From positions 1,240,001 to 1,304,000 of the forward strand of contig NZ_AP012324.1 of the NCBI RefSeq assembly GCF_001025175.1: a stretch of DNA of 64,000 nt, written 5' to 3'. Below the pieces are notes generated by a model. The model had not been told where the DNA came from. It worked only from the letters and a program-made list of their open reading frames with translations, and did not search any database. Both the position numbers and the translations under genes were made by a program. How positions within the stretch are numbered: the first letter of the stretch is position 1; the number at the start of each line of letters is the position of its first letter. The stretch is from Bifidobacterium breve DSM 20213 = JCM 1192 (GTDB lineage Bacteria > Actinomycetota > Actinomycetes > Actinomycetales > Bifidobacteriaceae). Below, one piece after another: positions 18,738 through 27,756 of the stretch.

Positions 18738-19619
18738 TCACGCCTTATCGGCGCCGGCATGGCCGAGCACGTGCTTCAGCGGGTTCGGCACTTCGGCGTC
18801 CGGCCGGCGCAGGTACAACGGTTCGACCGGCACGTCCCTGTCGCCACGCAGTTCGCGGCTCAGTGCGGTGGCCGCAAAGGCGGCAAGCCCGGCTTTCCCG
18901 GCATCCAATATAGATCCGTCCGCCACTGAGCCCAGCGCGCGCAATCCCTGCCAGACGGACGCGTATTTAGCCGCGCCGTGGCCGGCCACATCTACCACGT
19001 AGCTGACGCCGTCACGTTCGCCGTATTCCGCGAGCGCCGCGTTCACCCGTTCGACGATATGCTCCGGATAGTCGATGTCCATCTCGATCCAGCGTCGTTC
19101 CGCGGCCTCCTCGTCCGGCCGGCTGATGCTGCCGTGGTTGAGCGAGAAGTACAGCTGCTTGCGGCGCGCATCGTTGACGCACAGCGTAACATGGCGGTCG
19201 AGCTCGTGCTCCTTGGCCTCGGCGTCCGAGTCGTCACCATCCGACTGATGCGAGCCCAAGCGCGGCACGTCCGCCAGAAAATCGATGCCGTCGAACAATT
19301 CATCGCCATCCAATACGAAGCTCATCATCTCGCCTTGCGGGTCGAGCACGTTCTGTCCGACGAGCTTGGCCCCGGTGGCGAAGGCCAGTGCCTTGGCGGC
19401 CACGATGCCAGCGCGCAGGCCGGTGAACGGCGCCGGGCCGATGCCCACGACGATCTCCTCGATATCGGTGGGGGTCAGGCCGGCTTCTTCGACCGCACGC
19501 GCGATATTGACCTGCAGCTTCTCCACATGGGTGCGCGAATCGGTCTCCACAATGGGCTCTCGACCTACAATGCCGACCGTCGAACCGAATGAGGTGTCAA
19601 TCACCAGCGTGCAACCCAT
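18738..19619 (-). CDS. tsaB: t6A complex protein TsaB
   Basis: TsaB is the TsaD paralogue that scaffolds the t6A transferase. It is 293 residues long with VIDTSFGSTVGIV at the start, then VGIGPAPFTGLRAGIVAAKA, the family signature G(P/A)xFTGLR. It lacks the HxxxH of TsaD, as expected. An acidic insertion (GDDSDAEAKE, about residue 130) and a long C-terminal region with VEPLYLRRPDAEVPNPLKH complete it. AGGAGG lies before the ATG. It is 56 bases downstream of tsaE. Confidence 0.93.
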   Translation of the reverse strand: MGCTLVIDTSFGSTVGIVGREPIVETDSRTHVEKLQVNIARAVEEAGLTPTDIEEIVVGIGPAPFTGLRAGIVAAKALAFATGAKLVGQNVLDPQGEMMSFVLDGDELFDGIDFLADVPRLGSHQSDGDDSDAEAKEHELDRHVTLCVNDARRKQLYFSLNHGSISRPDEEAAERRWIEMDIDYPEHIVERVNAALAEYGERDGVSYVVDVAGHGAAKYASVWQGLRALGSVADGSILDAGKAGLAAFAATALSRELRGDRDVPVEPLYLRRPDAEVPNPLKHVLGHAGADKA

Positions 19620-19675
19620 GAATCCTCCTAGTCATAAACCTCTAGAGAGTGTACATCGAGGAGTCTATGGGCGGA

Positions 19676-20242
19676 TTATCGTAAGTCGAACGACTCCCAT
19701 CGCGCGCCCACCGGTACGAACGTGACCGTACGAACACCATCGCTGGTCAGTTCGCCATTCATGTCATCCGACACGACGGCAGCTTGGTCGAGCGGACGGT
19801 CGATATGAACTTCCAATCGTTCCGGAGCCAGTGCGGTGGCCATCTGCTCGCCCCACTCCATGAGCACCACCGTGTTCTCGCCAGGGTCTTCAAGCTCCTC
19901 ATCAAGACCCAGAGACTCAAGCTCGTCAAGCAACCGAGCGACGACATCCTGACCGGGGGCATAAGCCGAACCACCCAAACGATAGGCATCCACATGCACC
20001 AGATGTGCGGGAGTTCCGTCCGCGAATCGTCCATCAAGCTCGCGGGCGATGGTAAACGTCGGCGAGACAATAGGCTCGGTAATGCCGAGTCCAGCGCCGA
20101 ATCCTTGCGCAAATGTGGTTTTGCCTGCGCCAAGAGGTCCGGAAAGCAACAACACGTCGCCGCCGTGCACCAATCCGGCGATACGCCTGCCAAGATCTTG
20201 CATGGCTTCGCTAGTGGAAGCCTCAATCACGTGTTCGATCAT
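19676..20242 (-). CDS. tsaE: t6A complex ATPase TsaE
   Basis: TsaE is the small P-loop ATPase that resets the TsaB-TsaD complex. It has Walker A SGPLGAGKTTFAQGFGAGLG, the switch region VSPTFTIARE, and VHVDAYRLGG. At 188 residues it is somewhat longer than the usual 150; an acidic insert (about 95-125) and a C-terminal extension account for this. The ATG at 20242 is chosen over the TTG just before it. It starts 8 bases after holA, so it is in the same transcript. Confidence 0.93.
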   Translation of the reverse strand: MIEHVIEASTSEAMQDLGRRIAGLVHGGDVLLLSGPLGAGKTTFAQGFGAGLGITEPIVSPTFTIARELDGRFADGTPAHLVHVDAYRLGGSAYAPGQDVVARLLDELESLGLDEELEDPGENTVVLMEWGEQMATALAPERLEVHIDRPLDQAAVVSDDMNGELTSDGVRTVTFVPVGARWESFDLR

Positions 20243-20250
20243 CAACTGCC

Positions 20251-21222
20251 CTACCGCCCTTTATGACTGATGTCTTCGATGCAACGCTCCAGCGCATACA
20301 TCGGGTCGCCACCGTTTGTCTTACTCTGCTCATCGGCCCAGGCGAGCATGCGGATGCAGTGCGCAAGACCGGGAGAAGTCCACCCGCCGAGTTGGCGCAT
20401 CGCATTTTTGAGCACCCAGGGATTGGTTTTCGCCTCGGCCTGCGAAATCGTGCCGGCACGTACGGCCGATGCCTTGGCGATGGTTCTGAGCTTCATAGCC
20501 AATGCACCAATCAATGCAATGGGGTCGGTTCCTTGTTCCACTGCCGCACGCATCATAACGATGGCTTCAGCGGTACGACCTTCAACGGCTTTGTCCGCCA
20601 CGGCAAAGCCAGTGACCTGCGGGTTGGCGGTGAGATACTGATTGGCACGGTCGAGTCCAATGGGATTGTCCTCAAAATCAAAACACAATTGCTCGCACAT
20701 GGCCGCAAGCTCGCCGGTTTTGCCGCCAAGCACGGACACAAGCTGTTGGGCCGCCATCGGCTCCACCCTGCGCCCGCGTTTCTCGAATTCGCCGAGCACG
20801 AAATTCAACTGCGCATCCGGCTTCTTCAAGTCGGGCACGTCCACCTTGCGAGCGCCGGCCTTGGTCAGCTGATCGATGATCTTGCGCCCCTTGACGCCGC
20901 CTTCATGCTGACAAATGACGATGCTGGAGCCGTTCGGGTCTTTGGCCGCCTGTTTGGTGTAGGAGACCAGGGTTTCGGCGAACTTTTCATCGGCGTTTTG
21001 CAGATTGATGATTTTCACTACGGCGGTGTCGGAAAGCAGTGAAGGACTGACAGCCTCATCGAAGGCGTATTGGTCGGCCGAGGTGGCGTCGAGTTCGATG
21101 AGTTCGGCATCAGGGCGGGCCTGCAATGCCTGTGAGCACAGTTCCTTGGTTCGCATGCCGTTAAGGTACGAGTCGCCTCCGGGCACCACGGTCACCGGTG
21201 CATTCGCTACTGTTTTCGCCAT
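20251..21222 (-). CDS. holA: DNA polymerase III delta subunit
   Basis: HolA opens the beta clamp within the clamp loader. It is 323 residues. The N-terminal AAA+-like domain shows VTVVPGGDSYLNGM, where Walker A is degenerate as is normal for delta, and KIINLQNADEKFAE. Later blocks AAQQLVSVLGGKTGELAAMCEQL-like and PIALIGALAMKLRTI are family features. The start at 21222 (MAKTVANAP) follows GATGGGGGC. It sits between comEC (78 bases upstream) and tsaE. Confidence 0.92.
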   Translation of the reverse strand: MAKTVANAPVTVVPGGDSYLNGMRTKELCSQALQARPDAELIELDATSADQYAFDEAVSPSLLSDTAVVKIINLQNADEKFAETLVSYTKQAAKDPNGSSIVICQHEGGVKGRKIIDQLTKAGARKVDVPDLKKPDAQLNFVLGEFEKRGRRVEPMAAQQLVSVLGGKTGELAAMCEQLCFDFEDNPIGLDRANQYLTANPQVTGFAVADKAVEGRTAEAIVMMRAAVEQGTDPIALIGALAMKLRTIAKASAVRAGTISQAEAKTNPWVLKNAMRQLGGWTSPGLAHCIRMLAWADEQSKTNGGDPMYALERCIEDISHKGR

Positions 21223-21300
21223 GCCCCCATCTCGCCACACAGGTTGGACAATGTATGCCAATACGGTCTATTCCTCGACCTCATACGCGGGCATCTTCTT

Positions 21301-23007
21301 TCACGAAGAATCACCGGACAAGAGCCGCCGAGATTCCTCGATCCACAAAGTCAGGCGCACCCGCCATACCGAACCGAAGCGCATACCGGGAAGACCGGCT
21401 TCCGGCTGCCGTACACGCTTCACTTGACGAGTAACCAGCACCAACAAGGCTCCTATGCCCAGCTCCGCCAGCAGTATCAGCGCAGCGCCGACCACGCCAT
21501 CTTTCCACGGCAGTGTGGCTATCTCGTTGCTTCCCAGCCACATCGCCACACGTTCCATCACCAATGTGCCCCATGACGACACCCATGCGAACACGCCCGC
21601 CAACCACGGCATGCACCATGCGAGAGCCAACGACATCAAGCCGGTGATGGTGGACAGCCCCACGAATGGCGCTACCAGTAGGTTCGCCGGTACGGACAAT
21701 AACGGCAATTCCGGTTCCATCAGCACCTGAATTGGCAGAGTGAACAGCTGTGCAGCGATGGTCATCGCCATCATCTCCGCAAGACTATGCGGCAATACAT
21801 GCCCCAGTACGCGACTCAACCGCCCGGCAAACAGCACTATGCCCAGCACTGCCGCCGAAGACAGTGCAAAGCCGTAACTGGTCGACATACCCGGACTCAC
21901 CACCAACACCCCAACCACCGTCCAGCACAGGGCGCTCAACGCTTGGGATCGCCGACCCATCGCATGCGATGCGGCACCCATCATGCCCATGATGAGTGCA
22001 CGGGTGACCGAATCACCGGGGAACATCGCCGCAGCCAACAGCACGTACATGCTTGCGATCATCACTGCGGTCAGCCGCCGGTCCATCAGCAGCCACCTGC
22101 CAAGCCGACGGACCAGTCCCGCCAGCAGTACAAAATGGCCGCCGGATACGGCCATCAGGTGCATGATTCCCGATTTGCGGAACCGGTCTTCAAGTATGTT
22201 CGCATACGTGGCGTGAATCGGCATGGATTGCGAATCCGTGCCGACATAATCCTGCCCAAGTACACCCATCGTCAATCCCGGCACCAGCACACGACCCTGA
22301 TCGGGCAATTGCTCGGTAACCATGAAAAACTCCTGCTGCATGCGGGATATCAACGCATAATGTAGCGGCGGATCTCTCACCTGCGCCAACGGCTGGCTGC
22401 CATCAACCAGCAGCCATAATGGCATGCGGCCATACCTCGCCTGCTGCAAAGTGCCCGCCAGACGGTACGCCGCGCCCCTATGCATGCGCGCGCAATACGG
22501 GTCATCGGCATACACGCGCGCTTTGGCGACCGAGCCCCTATCCGTTCCCTCAATCACGATGACGCTGAATCGCACATCCACCTGACAGTCATAGCCGCGC
22601 TGGTCCGAAGCGACTACAGGTGCCGTCACTGTAGCCGTAATCGCACTCTGCACGCTGGATTGCCGAGCTTGGGTCATTGCCGGATCGTGCCAGGCGATGG
22701 TGTCTGCCGCAATCGTCGTCATGCTGCCGACGCACGCCGCCGCAATACAGACAGCCAGTACACCGGGCCAGCGCATGCGTAGGTGATGGGCCAGCAATAC
22801 TACCAATATCAACACCAGACACGCCATGCCGCCCGGGAGCAAACGCTCCCAACCGATGCCATCCGAGGGCAACGCATCAGCCTCGCGCTCCGACCACCAG
22901 GCAAACGCGCTATGCGAGCCCAGACTCGCCGCCCACATGGTCAAGGCGACCGGTAGCATGCGCCAATCGTGGCTCCCCTGCTCCCGCAACGCCCAATCCT
23001 TGCTCAT
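21301..23007 (-). CDS. comEC: ComEC/Rec2 competence channel without hydrolase domain
   Basis: ComEC carries transforming DNA across the membrane. This 568-residue protein has the N-terminal membrane/OB part (to about 240) and the Competence domain, with HLMAVSGGHFVLLAGLVRRL at about 290 and a run of helices to about 530. It ends soon after the last helix. The C-terminal metallo-beta-lactamase domain (about 200 residues with HxHxDH) seen in Bacillus ComEC is absent, with no matching ORF downstream. Its ATG overlaps the comEA stop by four bases. Confidence 0.9.
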   Translation of the reverse strand: MSKDWALREQGSHDWRMLPVALTMWAASLGSHSAFAWWSEREADALPSDGIGWERLLPGGMACLVLILVVLLAHHLRMRWPGVLAVCIAAACVGSMTTIAADTIAWHDPAMTQARQSSVQSAITATVTAPVVASDQRGYDCQVDVRFSVIVIEGTDRGSVAKARVYADDPYCARMHRGAAYRLAGTLQQARYGRMPLWLLVDGSQPLAQVRDPPLHYALISRMQQEFFMVTEQLPDQGRVLVPGLTMGVLGQDYVGTDSQSMPIHATYANILEDRFRKSGIMHLMAVSGGHFVLLAGLVRRLGRWLLMDRRLTAVMIASMYVLLAAAMFPGDSVTRALIMGMMGAASHAMGRRSQALSALCWTVVGVLVVSPGMSTSYGFALSSAAVLGIVLFAGRLSRVLGHVLPHSLAEMMAMTIAAQLFTLPIQVLMEPELPLLSVPANLLVAPFVGLSTITGLMSLALAWCMPWLAGVFAWVSSWGTLVMERVAMWLGSNEIATLPWKDGVVGAALILLAELGIGALLVLVTRQVKRVRQPEAGLPGMRFGSVWRVRLTLWIEESRRLLSGDSS

Positions 23008-23696
23008 CTGACTGTCACCTGCCCTCGTATCTTCTCCAAGGTTTTCGAGCCAATGCCCTTGACGCCGAGCAGTTGATCAACCGAGGCGTATCGGCCGATT
23101 GTCTTGCGATAATCGATGATGCGCTGAGCGGTCACCGGGCCAACACCCGTAATGGTTTGCAATTCCGCCAGACCGGCGGTGTTGATGTCAACAAGCCCAT
23201 CATCAACGGTTACGGCACTGTTCTCATCCGTCTGTGTTTCCGGGAGTTGCTCAGGATCCGGCTCGACATCGGTCATCTCGTCCGAATCGGAGGAAGACTG
23301 CGGCCTCTGCTGCGTTGCATTGGCATTGTTAGGGGTTTCGACGGCAACATTCGATAGCGCGGCCAAATGCATTGATTGTTGAATCAACAGGGTCAGACTG
23401 ATGCCCAGCGCGGCAACCAATAACAGCACGACGGCCAGGGCCTGATGGACATTGAACGTCAGCCGCGGCTTGTCCCGTAAACGATGGACTGCACCATCGG
23501 CAGCATCCGTAGAACGTACGCCTATCAAATCGGATAGTGATTGTCGGCCGTTTTTGGATCGAGCGGACGAGCGGCTCGAGACAGCCGCTGCCGGAGGAAT
23601 ATCAATAGATTTTGCGCGACTCGACTGAGGTGGTGGCTTGGGAGGCTCAGCCGCCGCTCGGCCGCTGGCCCCAAAGCTTGACCGAGGAACAGGCAT
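23004..23696 (-). CDS. comEA: ComEA-like DNA-binding competence protein
   Basis: About 230 residues: a polar, Ser/Arg-rich cytoplasmic start, one membrane anchor (ALAVVLLLVAALGISLTLLI), an acidic linker, and the C-terminal double helix-hairpin-helix VDINTAGLAELQTITGVGPV then GVKGIGSKTLEKIRGQ. It binds incoming double-stranded DNA for ComEC. I choose the ATG at 23696 (MPVPRSSFG), which has GGAAGAAG upstream. The longer frame opens at 23771 inside the leuS terminator, where its first codons would be stem bases. Confidence 0.88.
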   Translation of the reverse strand: MPVPRSSFGASGRAAAEPPKPPPQSSRAKSIDIPPAAAVSSRSSARSKNGRQSLSDLIGVRSTDAADGAVHRLRDKPRLTFNVHQALAVVLLLVAALGISLTLLIQQSMHLAALSNVAVETPNNANATQQRPQSSSDSDEMTDVEPDPEQLPETQTDENSAVTVDDGLVDINTAGLAELQTITGVGPVTAQRIIDYRKTIGRYASVDQLLGVKGIGSKTLEKIRGQVTVR

Positions 23697-23762
23697 GGCT
23701 TCTTCCGCCCTGCACAGGTCTCGCAGTCGGCGGTTGGCATCGATGGTCTTGCGGTTACGAAA

Positions 23763-23800
23763 AACGCCCATGAATCCACGCTGATGGATTCATGGGCGTT
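23763..23800 (-). terminator. Rho-independent terminator of leuS
   Basis: A perfect 16-bp inverted repeat (23763-23778 with 23785-23800), 6-nt loop, followed on the minus strand by GCGTTTTTCG. It is 57 bases after the leuS stop and overlaps the most upstream possible comEA start. Confidence 0.9.
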
Positions 23801-23856
23801 TGTCTAGCTGAAATGGGGTATGTGGTTCTAGCTTATGAAGTTATCCACAATGAGCG

Positions 23857-26820
23857 TCACTCAGCGGGAACGATGGAGACGATCTTGGGGGCCTTGACAA
23901 TCACCTTACGCGGCTCCTTGCCGCCAAGACGGTCGGCGACGGCGGCACGCGCCTGCTTCTCGAGATCGGCCGGGTCGATGTCGACCGGCACTTCGAGCTT
24001 GGCGCGTACCTTGCCCTTGATCTGCACCACGGCGGTCACGGTGTCGTGACCCACGTAGCGCTCATCAGCCACCGGCCACGGCTCGGCGGACAGGGAATCG
24101 GCGTGGCCGAGCTTGTTCCACATTTCCTCGCAGATGTGCGGGGCGATCGGAGCAAGCATCAGGATCAGCGGCTCGACGGCGGCACGCGGCACGGCCTTCA
24201 AGCCGGTCAGGTGGTTGTTGAGCACAATCAGCTTGGCGATGGCGGTGTTCGGGCGCATGCCCTCCATTTCCGCGGTCACTTCGGCGATTGTGTTGTTGAG
24301 TAGCTTCAGGGTCTTCTCGTCCGGGGTTTCCTCGGACACGTGCACCTCACCGGTGGTCTCGTTCACCACGTTGCGCCACAGACGCTGCAGGAAGCGCATG
24401 CCGCCGACCACGTTGCGCGTGTTCCACGGGCGGGACTCGTCCAGCGGGCCCATGCTCATCTCGTACAGGCGGAAGGTGTCGGCGCCATAGTTCTCGTACA
24501 TGTAGTCCGGGGTCACGATGTTCTTCAGGGATTTGCCCATCTTACCGAACTCGCGGTTGGCGTGTTCGCCGTTCCATGTGAACGTCGGTTCTCCGGAAGC
24601 GTCCGGCTCGCCTTCCACGACCTCGTCGGCCGGCACATACTGGCCACGGTCATCGGTGTAGGCGTAGGCCTGAATCATGCCCTGGTTGAACAGCTTGTGG
24701 AACGGTTCGGCCGAATCCACGTAACCGAGGTCGAAGAGCACCTTGTGCCAGAAGCGGGAGTAGAGCAAGTGGAGCACAGCGTGCTCGACGCCGCCGATGT
24801 ACAGATCCACGCCGCCTTCGTCACCCGAATACTTGTTGTGGTTCGGACCCATCCAGTAGTCGAACTCGTCCTTCTCCACCATGTGCTTGGTGTCGGTCGG
24901 GTCGATGTAGCGCATGTAGTACCAGCAGGAGCCGGCCCAGTTCGGCATGGTGTTGGTGTCGCGGTAGTAGGTCTTGACGCCATCGCCCAAGTCAAGTTCG
25001 ACCTTGACCCAGTCCTCGTTGCGGCTCAGCGGAGCCTCCGGGTCGGATTCGGCGTCCATCGGATCGAAGGTGCGCGGCTCATAGTCAGGCACGTCGGGCA
25101 GGTTGATCGGCAGCGCGGAATCCGGCAGCAGATGCGGGGTGCCGTCCTCGCCGTAGACGATCGGGAAAGGCTCACCCCAGTAGCGCTGGCGGGAGAACAG
25201 CCAGTCACGCAGACGATAGCTCACCGTGCCCTTGCCGATGCCGGCAGACTCGAGCCAGGCGTTGACCTTGGCGATGGCGTCGTCCACGCGCAGGCCGTCG
25301 AGGGAGAGAGCGTCGCCCTTGGCCGCGGTGGCTTCGACGAAAGAATTGATCACGATGCCGTCATGGGAGACGAACGGCGCTTTGCCCTCATAGTTGGCTA
25401 GGTCGTCGCCGGATTCAGGCAGAGGCTTGACGGTGTAGATGACCGGCAGTCCGAACTTCACGGCGAAGTCGTAATCGCGCTGGTCGCCGCCAGGCACGGC
25501 CATGATGGCACCGGTGCCGTAGTCCATCAGGACGTAATCAGCGGTGAACAGCGGAAGCTTAGCACCAGTAATCGGATTGGTGGCGTACAGGCCCGTGAAC
25601 AGACCGGTCTTCTCGCCGGCCTCGTCAACGCGGTCCTTGGCGGTCTTGGCCTCAGCAGCCAAACGATAGGCCTTCACTGCCTCGACCGGGTTGGCATAGC
25701 CGCCCTTCCAATCCTCGGGCACATCAGCCGGCCATTCGGCAGGTACGTTCTCCAGCAGGTGGTGTTCCGGGGAAACGACGGCGAACGTGGTGCCGAACAG
25801 CGTGTCGGGACGGGTGGTGTAGATTTCCATGTCCTTGCTGCCATCGGCGGTGGCCACGGTGAAGTGCACGGAAGCGCCGTGGGATTCGCCGATCCAGTTG
25901 CGCTGCATGAGCTTGACCTTCTCAGGCCAATTGATGCCATCGAGATCCTCGATCAGGCGGTGGCCGTACTTGGTGATGCGCATGGACCACTGGCGCAGCT
26001 CACGCTGGAAAACCGGGAAGTTGCCTCGCTCGGACTTGCCTTCGGCGGTGACCTCCTCGTTGGCCAGCACGGTGCCCAGACCCGGGCACCAGTTGACCGG
26101 GGACTTGGAGATATAGGCCAGGCGGAAGTCGTTCAAAATGTCCTGCTGTTCGGCCTGGTCGAGGTCGGCCCACTTCTTGCCGTCGGACTCGTGACCTGGA
26201 ATGGCCTTCTCGCCGGATTCAAACTTGGCAACGAGTTCGGCGATGGGGCGTGCGGAGCCCTTGGAACCAGAGGGGTTGGTGGCGTCCTCGTCATACCAGG
26301 AATCGTAGATGCGCGAGAAGATCCATTGGGTCCAGCGCACATAACCGGGGTCGATGGTGGCGAAGGTACGGCGGTTGTCGAAGCTCAGGCCCATGCGGTG
26401 CAGCTGGCGGCTCATGTTGGCGATGTTCGCCTCTGTGGTCACGCGCGGGTGCTGGCCGGTCTGGACGGCGTACTGCTCGGCAGGCAGACCGAAAGCGTCA
26501 TAGCCCATGGCGTGCAGGACGTTCTCGCCCTTCATGCGGTGGTAACGGCTCACCACATCGGAGGCCAGATAGCCCAGCGGATGACCTACGTGCAGGCCCT
26601 TGCCGGACGGGTATGGGAACATGTCCATGGCAAAGTAGGCGGTGCGGCCTTCGGCGTTGCGACCTTTACCGTCCTTCAGATCGCCATTGACGTTGGCGGC
26701 CCAGAAGGTGCCTTTCTCATCCCAGATCTTCTGCCATCTGTTCTCGATATCCTGCGCCAGCGCGGCGTTGTAGCGGAAGTTGGGCTCTTCGGTTTGCGTG
26801 CTCTTCTCGTTGTCACTCAT
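23857..26820 (-). CDS. leuS: Leucyl-tRNA synthetase
   Basis: A class I synthetase of 987 residues, the long actinobacterial form. The HIGH motif is in MFPYPSGKGLHVGHPLGYLA. The editing domain CP1 shows TTRPDTLFGTTFAVVSPEH and YGTGAIMAVPGGDQRDYDFA. The KMSKS loop reads KMGKSLKN, followed by YGADTFRLYEMSMGPLDESR, as in other actinobacterial LeuRS. The anticodon-binding and C-terminal domains are complete to KVIVKAPKIVSIVPAE. It is a single transcription unit with its own terminator. Confidence 0.98.
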   Translation of the reverse strand: MSDNEKSTQTEEPNFRYNAALAQDIENRWQKIWDEKGTFWAANVNGDLKDGKGRNAEGRTAYFAMDMFPYPSGKGLHVGHPLGYLASDVVSRYHRMKGENVLHAMGYDAFGLPAEQYAVQTGQHPRVTTEANIANMSRQLHRMGLSFDNRRTFATIDPGYVRWTQWIFSRIYDSWYDEDATNPSGSKGSARPIAELVAKFESGEKAIPGHESDGKKWADLDQAEQQDILNDFRLAYISKSPVNWCPGLGTVLANEEVTAEGKSERGNFPVFQRELRQWSMRITKYGHRLIEDLDGINWPEKVKLMQRNWIGESHGASVHFTVATADGSKDMEIYTTRPDTLFGTTFAVVSPEHHLLENVPAEWPADVPEDWKGGYANPVEAVKAYRLAAEAKTAKDRVDEAGEKTGLFTGLYATNPITGAKLPLFTADYVLMDYGTGAIMAVPGGDQRDYDFAVKFGLPVIYTVKPLPESGDDLANYEGKAPFVSHDGIVINSFVEATAAKGDALSLDGLRVDDAIAKVNAWLESAGIGKGTVSYRLRDWLFSRQRYWGEPFPIVYGEDGTPHLLPDSALPINLPDVPDYEPRTFDPMDAESDPEAPLSRNEDWVKVELDLGDGVKTYYRDTNTMPNWAGSCWYYMRYIDPTDTKHMVEKDEFDYWMGPNHNKYSGDEGGVDLYIGGVEHAVLHLLYSRFWHKVLFDLGYVDSAEPFHKLFNQGMIQAYAYTDDRGQYVPADEVVEGEPDASGEPTFTWNGEHANREFGKMGKSLKNIVTPDYMYENYGADTFRLYEMSMGPLDESRPWNTRNVVGGMRFLQRLWRNVVNETTGEVHVSEETPDEKTLKLLNNTIAEVTAEMEGMRPNTAIAKLIVLNNHLTGLKAVPRAAVEPLILMLAPIAPHICEEMWNKLGHADSLSAEPWPVADERYVGHDTVTAVVQIKGKVRAKLEVPVDIDPADLEKQARAAVADRLGGKEPRKVIVKAPKIVSIVPAE

Positions 26821-26862
26821 AAATCAGCAAGGTAGCCGCGCAACTGGACACGTCGTCAATCG

Positions 26863-27744
26863 TTATTCAGCATCCGAGACGATGGCCTGCGGGTCGACTT
26901 CCCGTGTGACCGTAAGCCGAGTTTGCCGCTTCAATTCAGCCCGCGCGGACTCCCAGCTGCCATCTGCGATCATGTCCTTGAGCGCTTCCGAGATTTTCTG
27001 CGCCAACTGTGGAGTCCCTTGGCTTACGGCGATACCGTATTCGACCGAGCCCTCATCCTGCAGCACGGTCATATATTGCGGGCCATTGGCCTGTCGCAGA
27101 CCGGACAGCACCGCCATGTCGGAGGCGATGGCATCTGCTGATCCGACCTGCACCGCGGTGACGCATTGCGCGTAGCTGTCCCGTTCCTGGAATTGGGCCT
27201 TGGGATGGTTCGCGCGGAACAGGTCGGCGGTATCATCGCCTTTCACTATGCACACCATGCGGTCGGTGATGTCACCGATGCCGTCACCCGCCTGCGCAAA
27301 ATCAGCTCGGTCGTCAGTCCTGATCAACAGACCCACACCAGTGCGCAAGTAGGGTCCGGCAAAATCCGCTTCTGCCTTGGAACCATCGGTAATCGCCCAG
27401 GATGCGACGACCATATCCACTTGCCCGTTGTTCAGCATCGACGCCCGGTTTGCGGGCCGTACCTGCTTGAACACGATTTGCTTGTTCGCATAGCCGAGTT
27501 TGGCCGCCACATATTTGGCGACGCTAATGTCAAATCCCTCATAGGTGCCGTCATGCCACGCGCCTATTGCCGGCTCATCCGCAGCAACGCCAATTGCAAG
27601 CGTTGGTCCTTCCGGCGAACCGTTGACCGTGGTCACCTGAATCTGACCACATCCAGACAGCATCAGCGCGAAGCCCAAAGCAGCAGCAATCCCCGCAACC
27701 AGACGGGTGCGGATGCGGCGGCGCAAACGGAACCAGTTGGTCAT
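26863..27744 (-). CDS. Amino-acid ABC transporter substrate-binding lipoprotein
   Basis: A 293-residue GluB-like binding protein. The signal peptide ends in the lipobox LSGC. The SBP family 3 fold shows GTYEGFDISVAKYVAAKLGY, RPANRASMLNNGQVDMVVAS and YLRTGVGLLI, which place the Arg and Asp contacts of amino-acid binders. GSADAIASDMAVLSGL and a C-terminal helix complete the second lobe. The permease and ATPase are not nearby. It starts 12 bases downstream of the CorA gene stop, suggesting cotranscription. Confidence 0.9.
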   Translation of the reverse strand: MTNWFRLRRRIRTRLVAGIAAALGFALMLSGCGQIQVTTVNGSPEGPTLAIGVAADEPAIGAWHDGTYEGFDISVAKYVAAKLGYANKQIVFKQVRPANRASMLNNGQVDMVVASWAITDGSKAEADFAGPYLRTGVGLLIRTDDRADFAQAGDGIGDITDRMVCIVKGDDTADLFRANHPKAQFQERDSYAQCVTAVQVGSADAIASDMAVLSGLRQANGPQYMTVLQDEGSVEYGIAVSQGTPQLAQKISEALKDMIADGSWESARAELKRQTRLTVTREVDPQAIVSDAE

Positions 27745-27756
27745 GGATGAACCGGC

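Noticed and set aside
25759-26835. Plus-strand 358-codon frame over leuS
   Set aside because: Antisense shadow of leuS; no recognisable domain.
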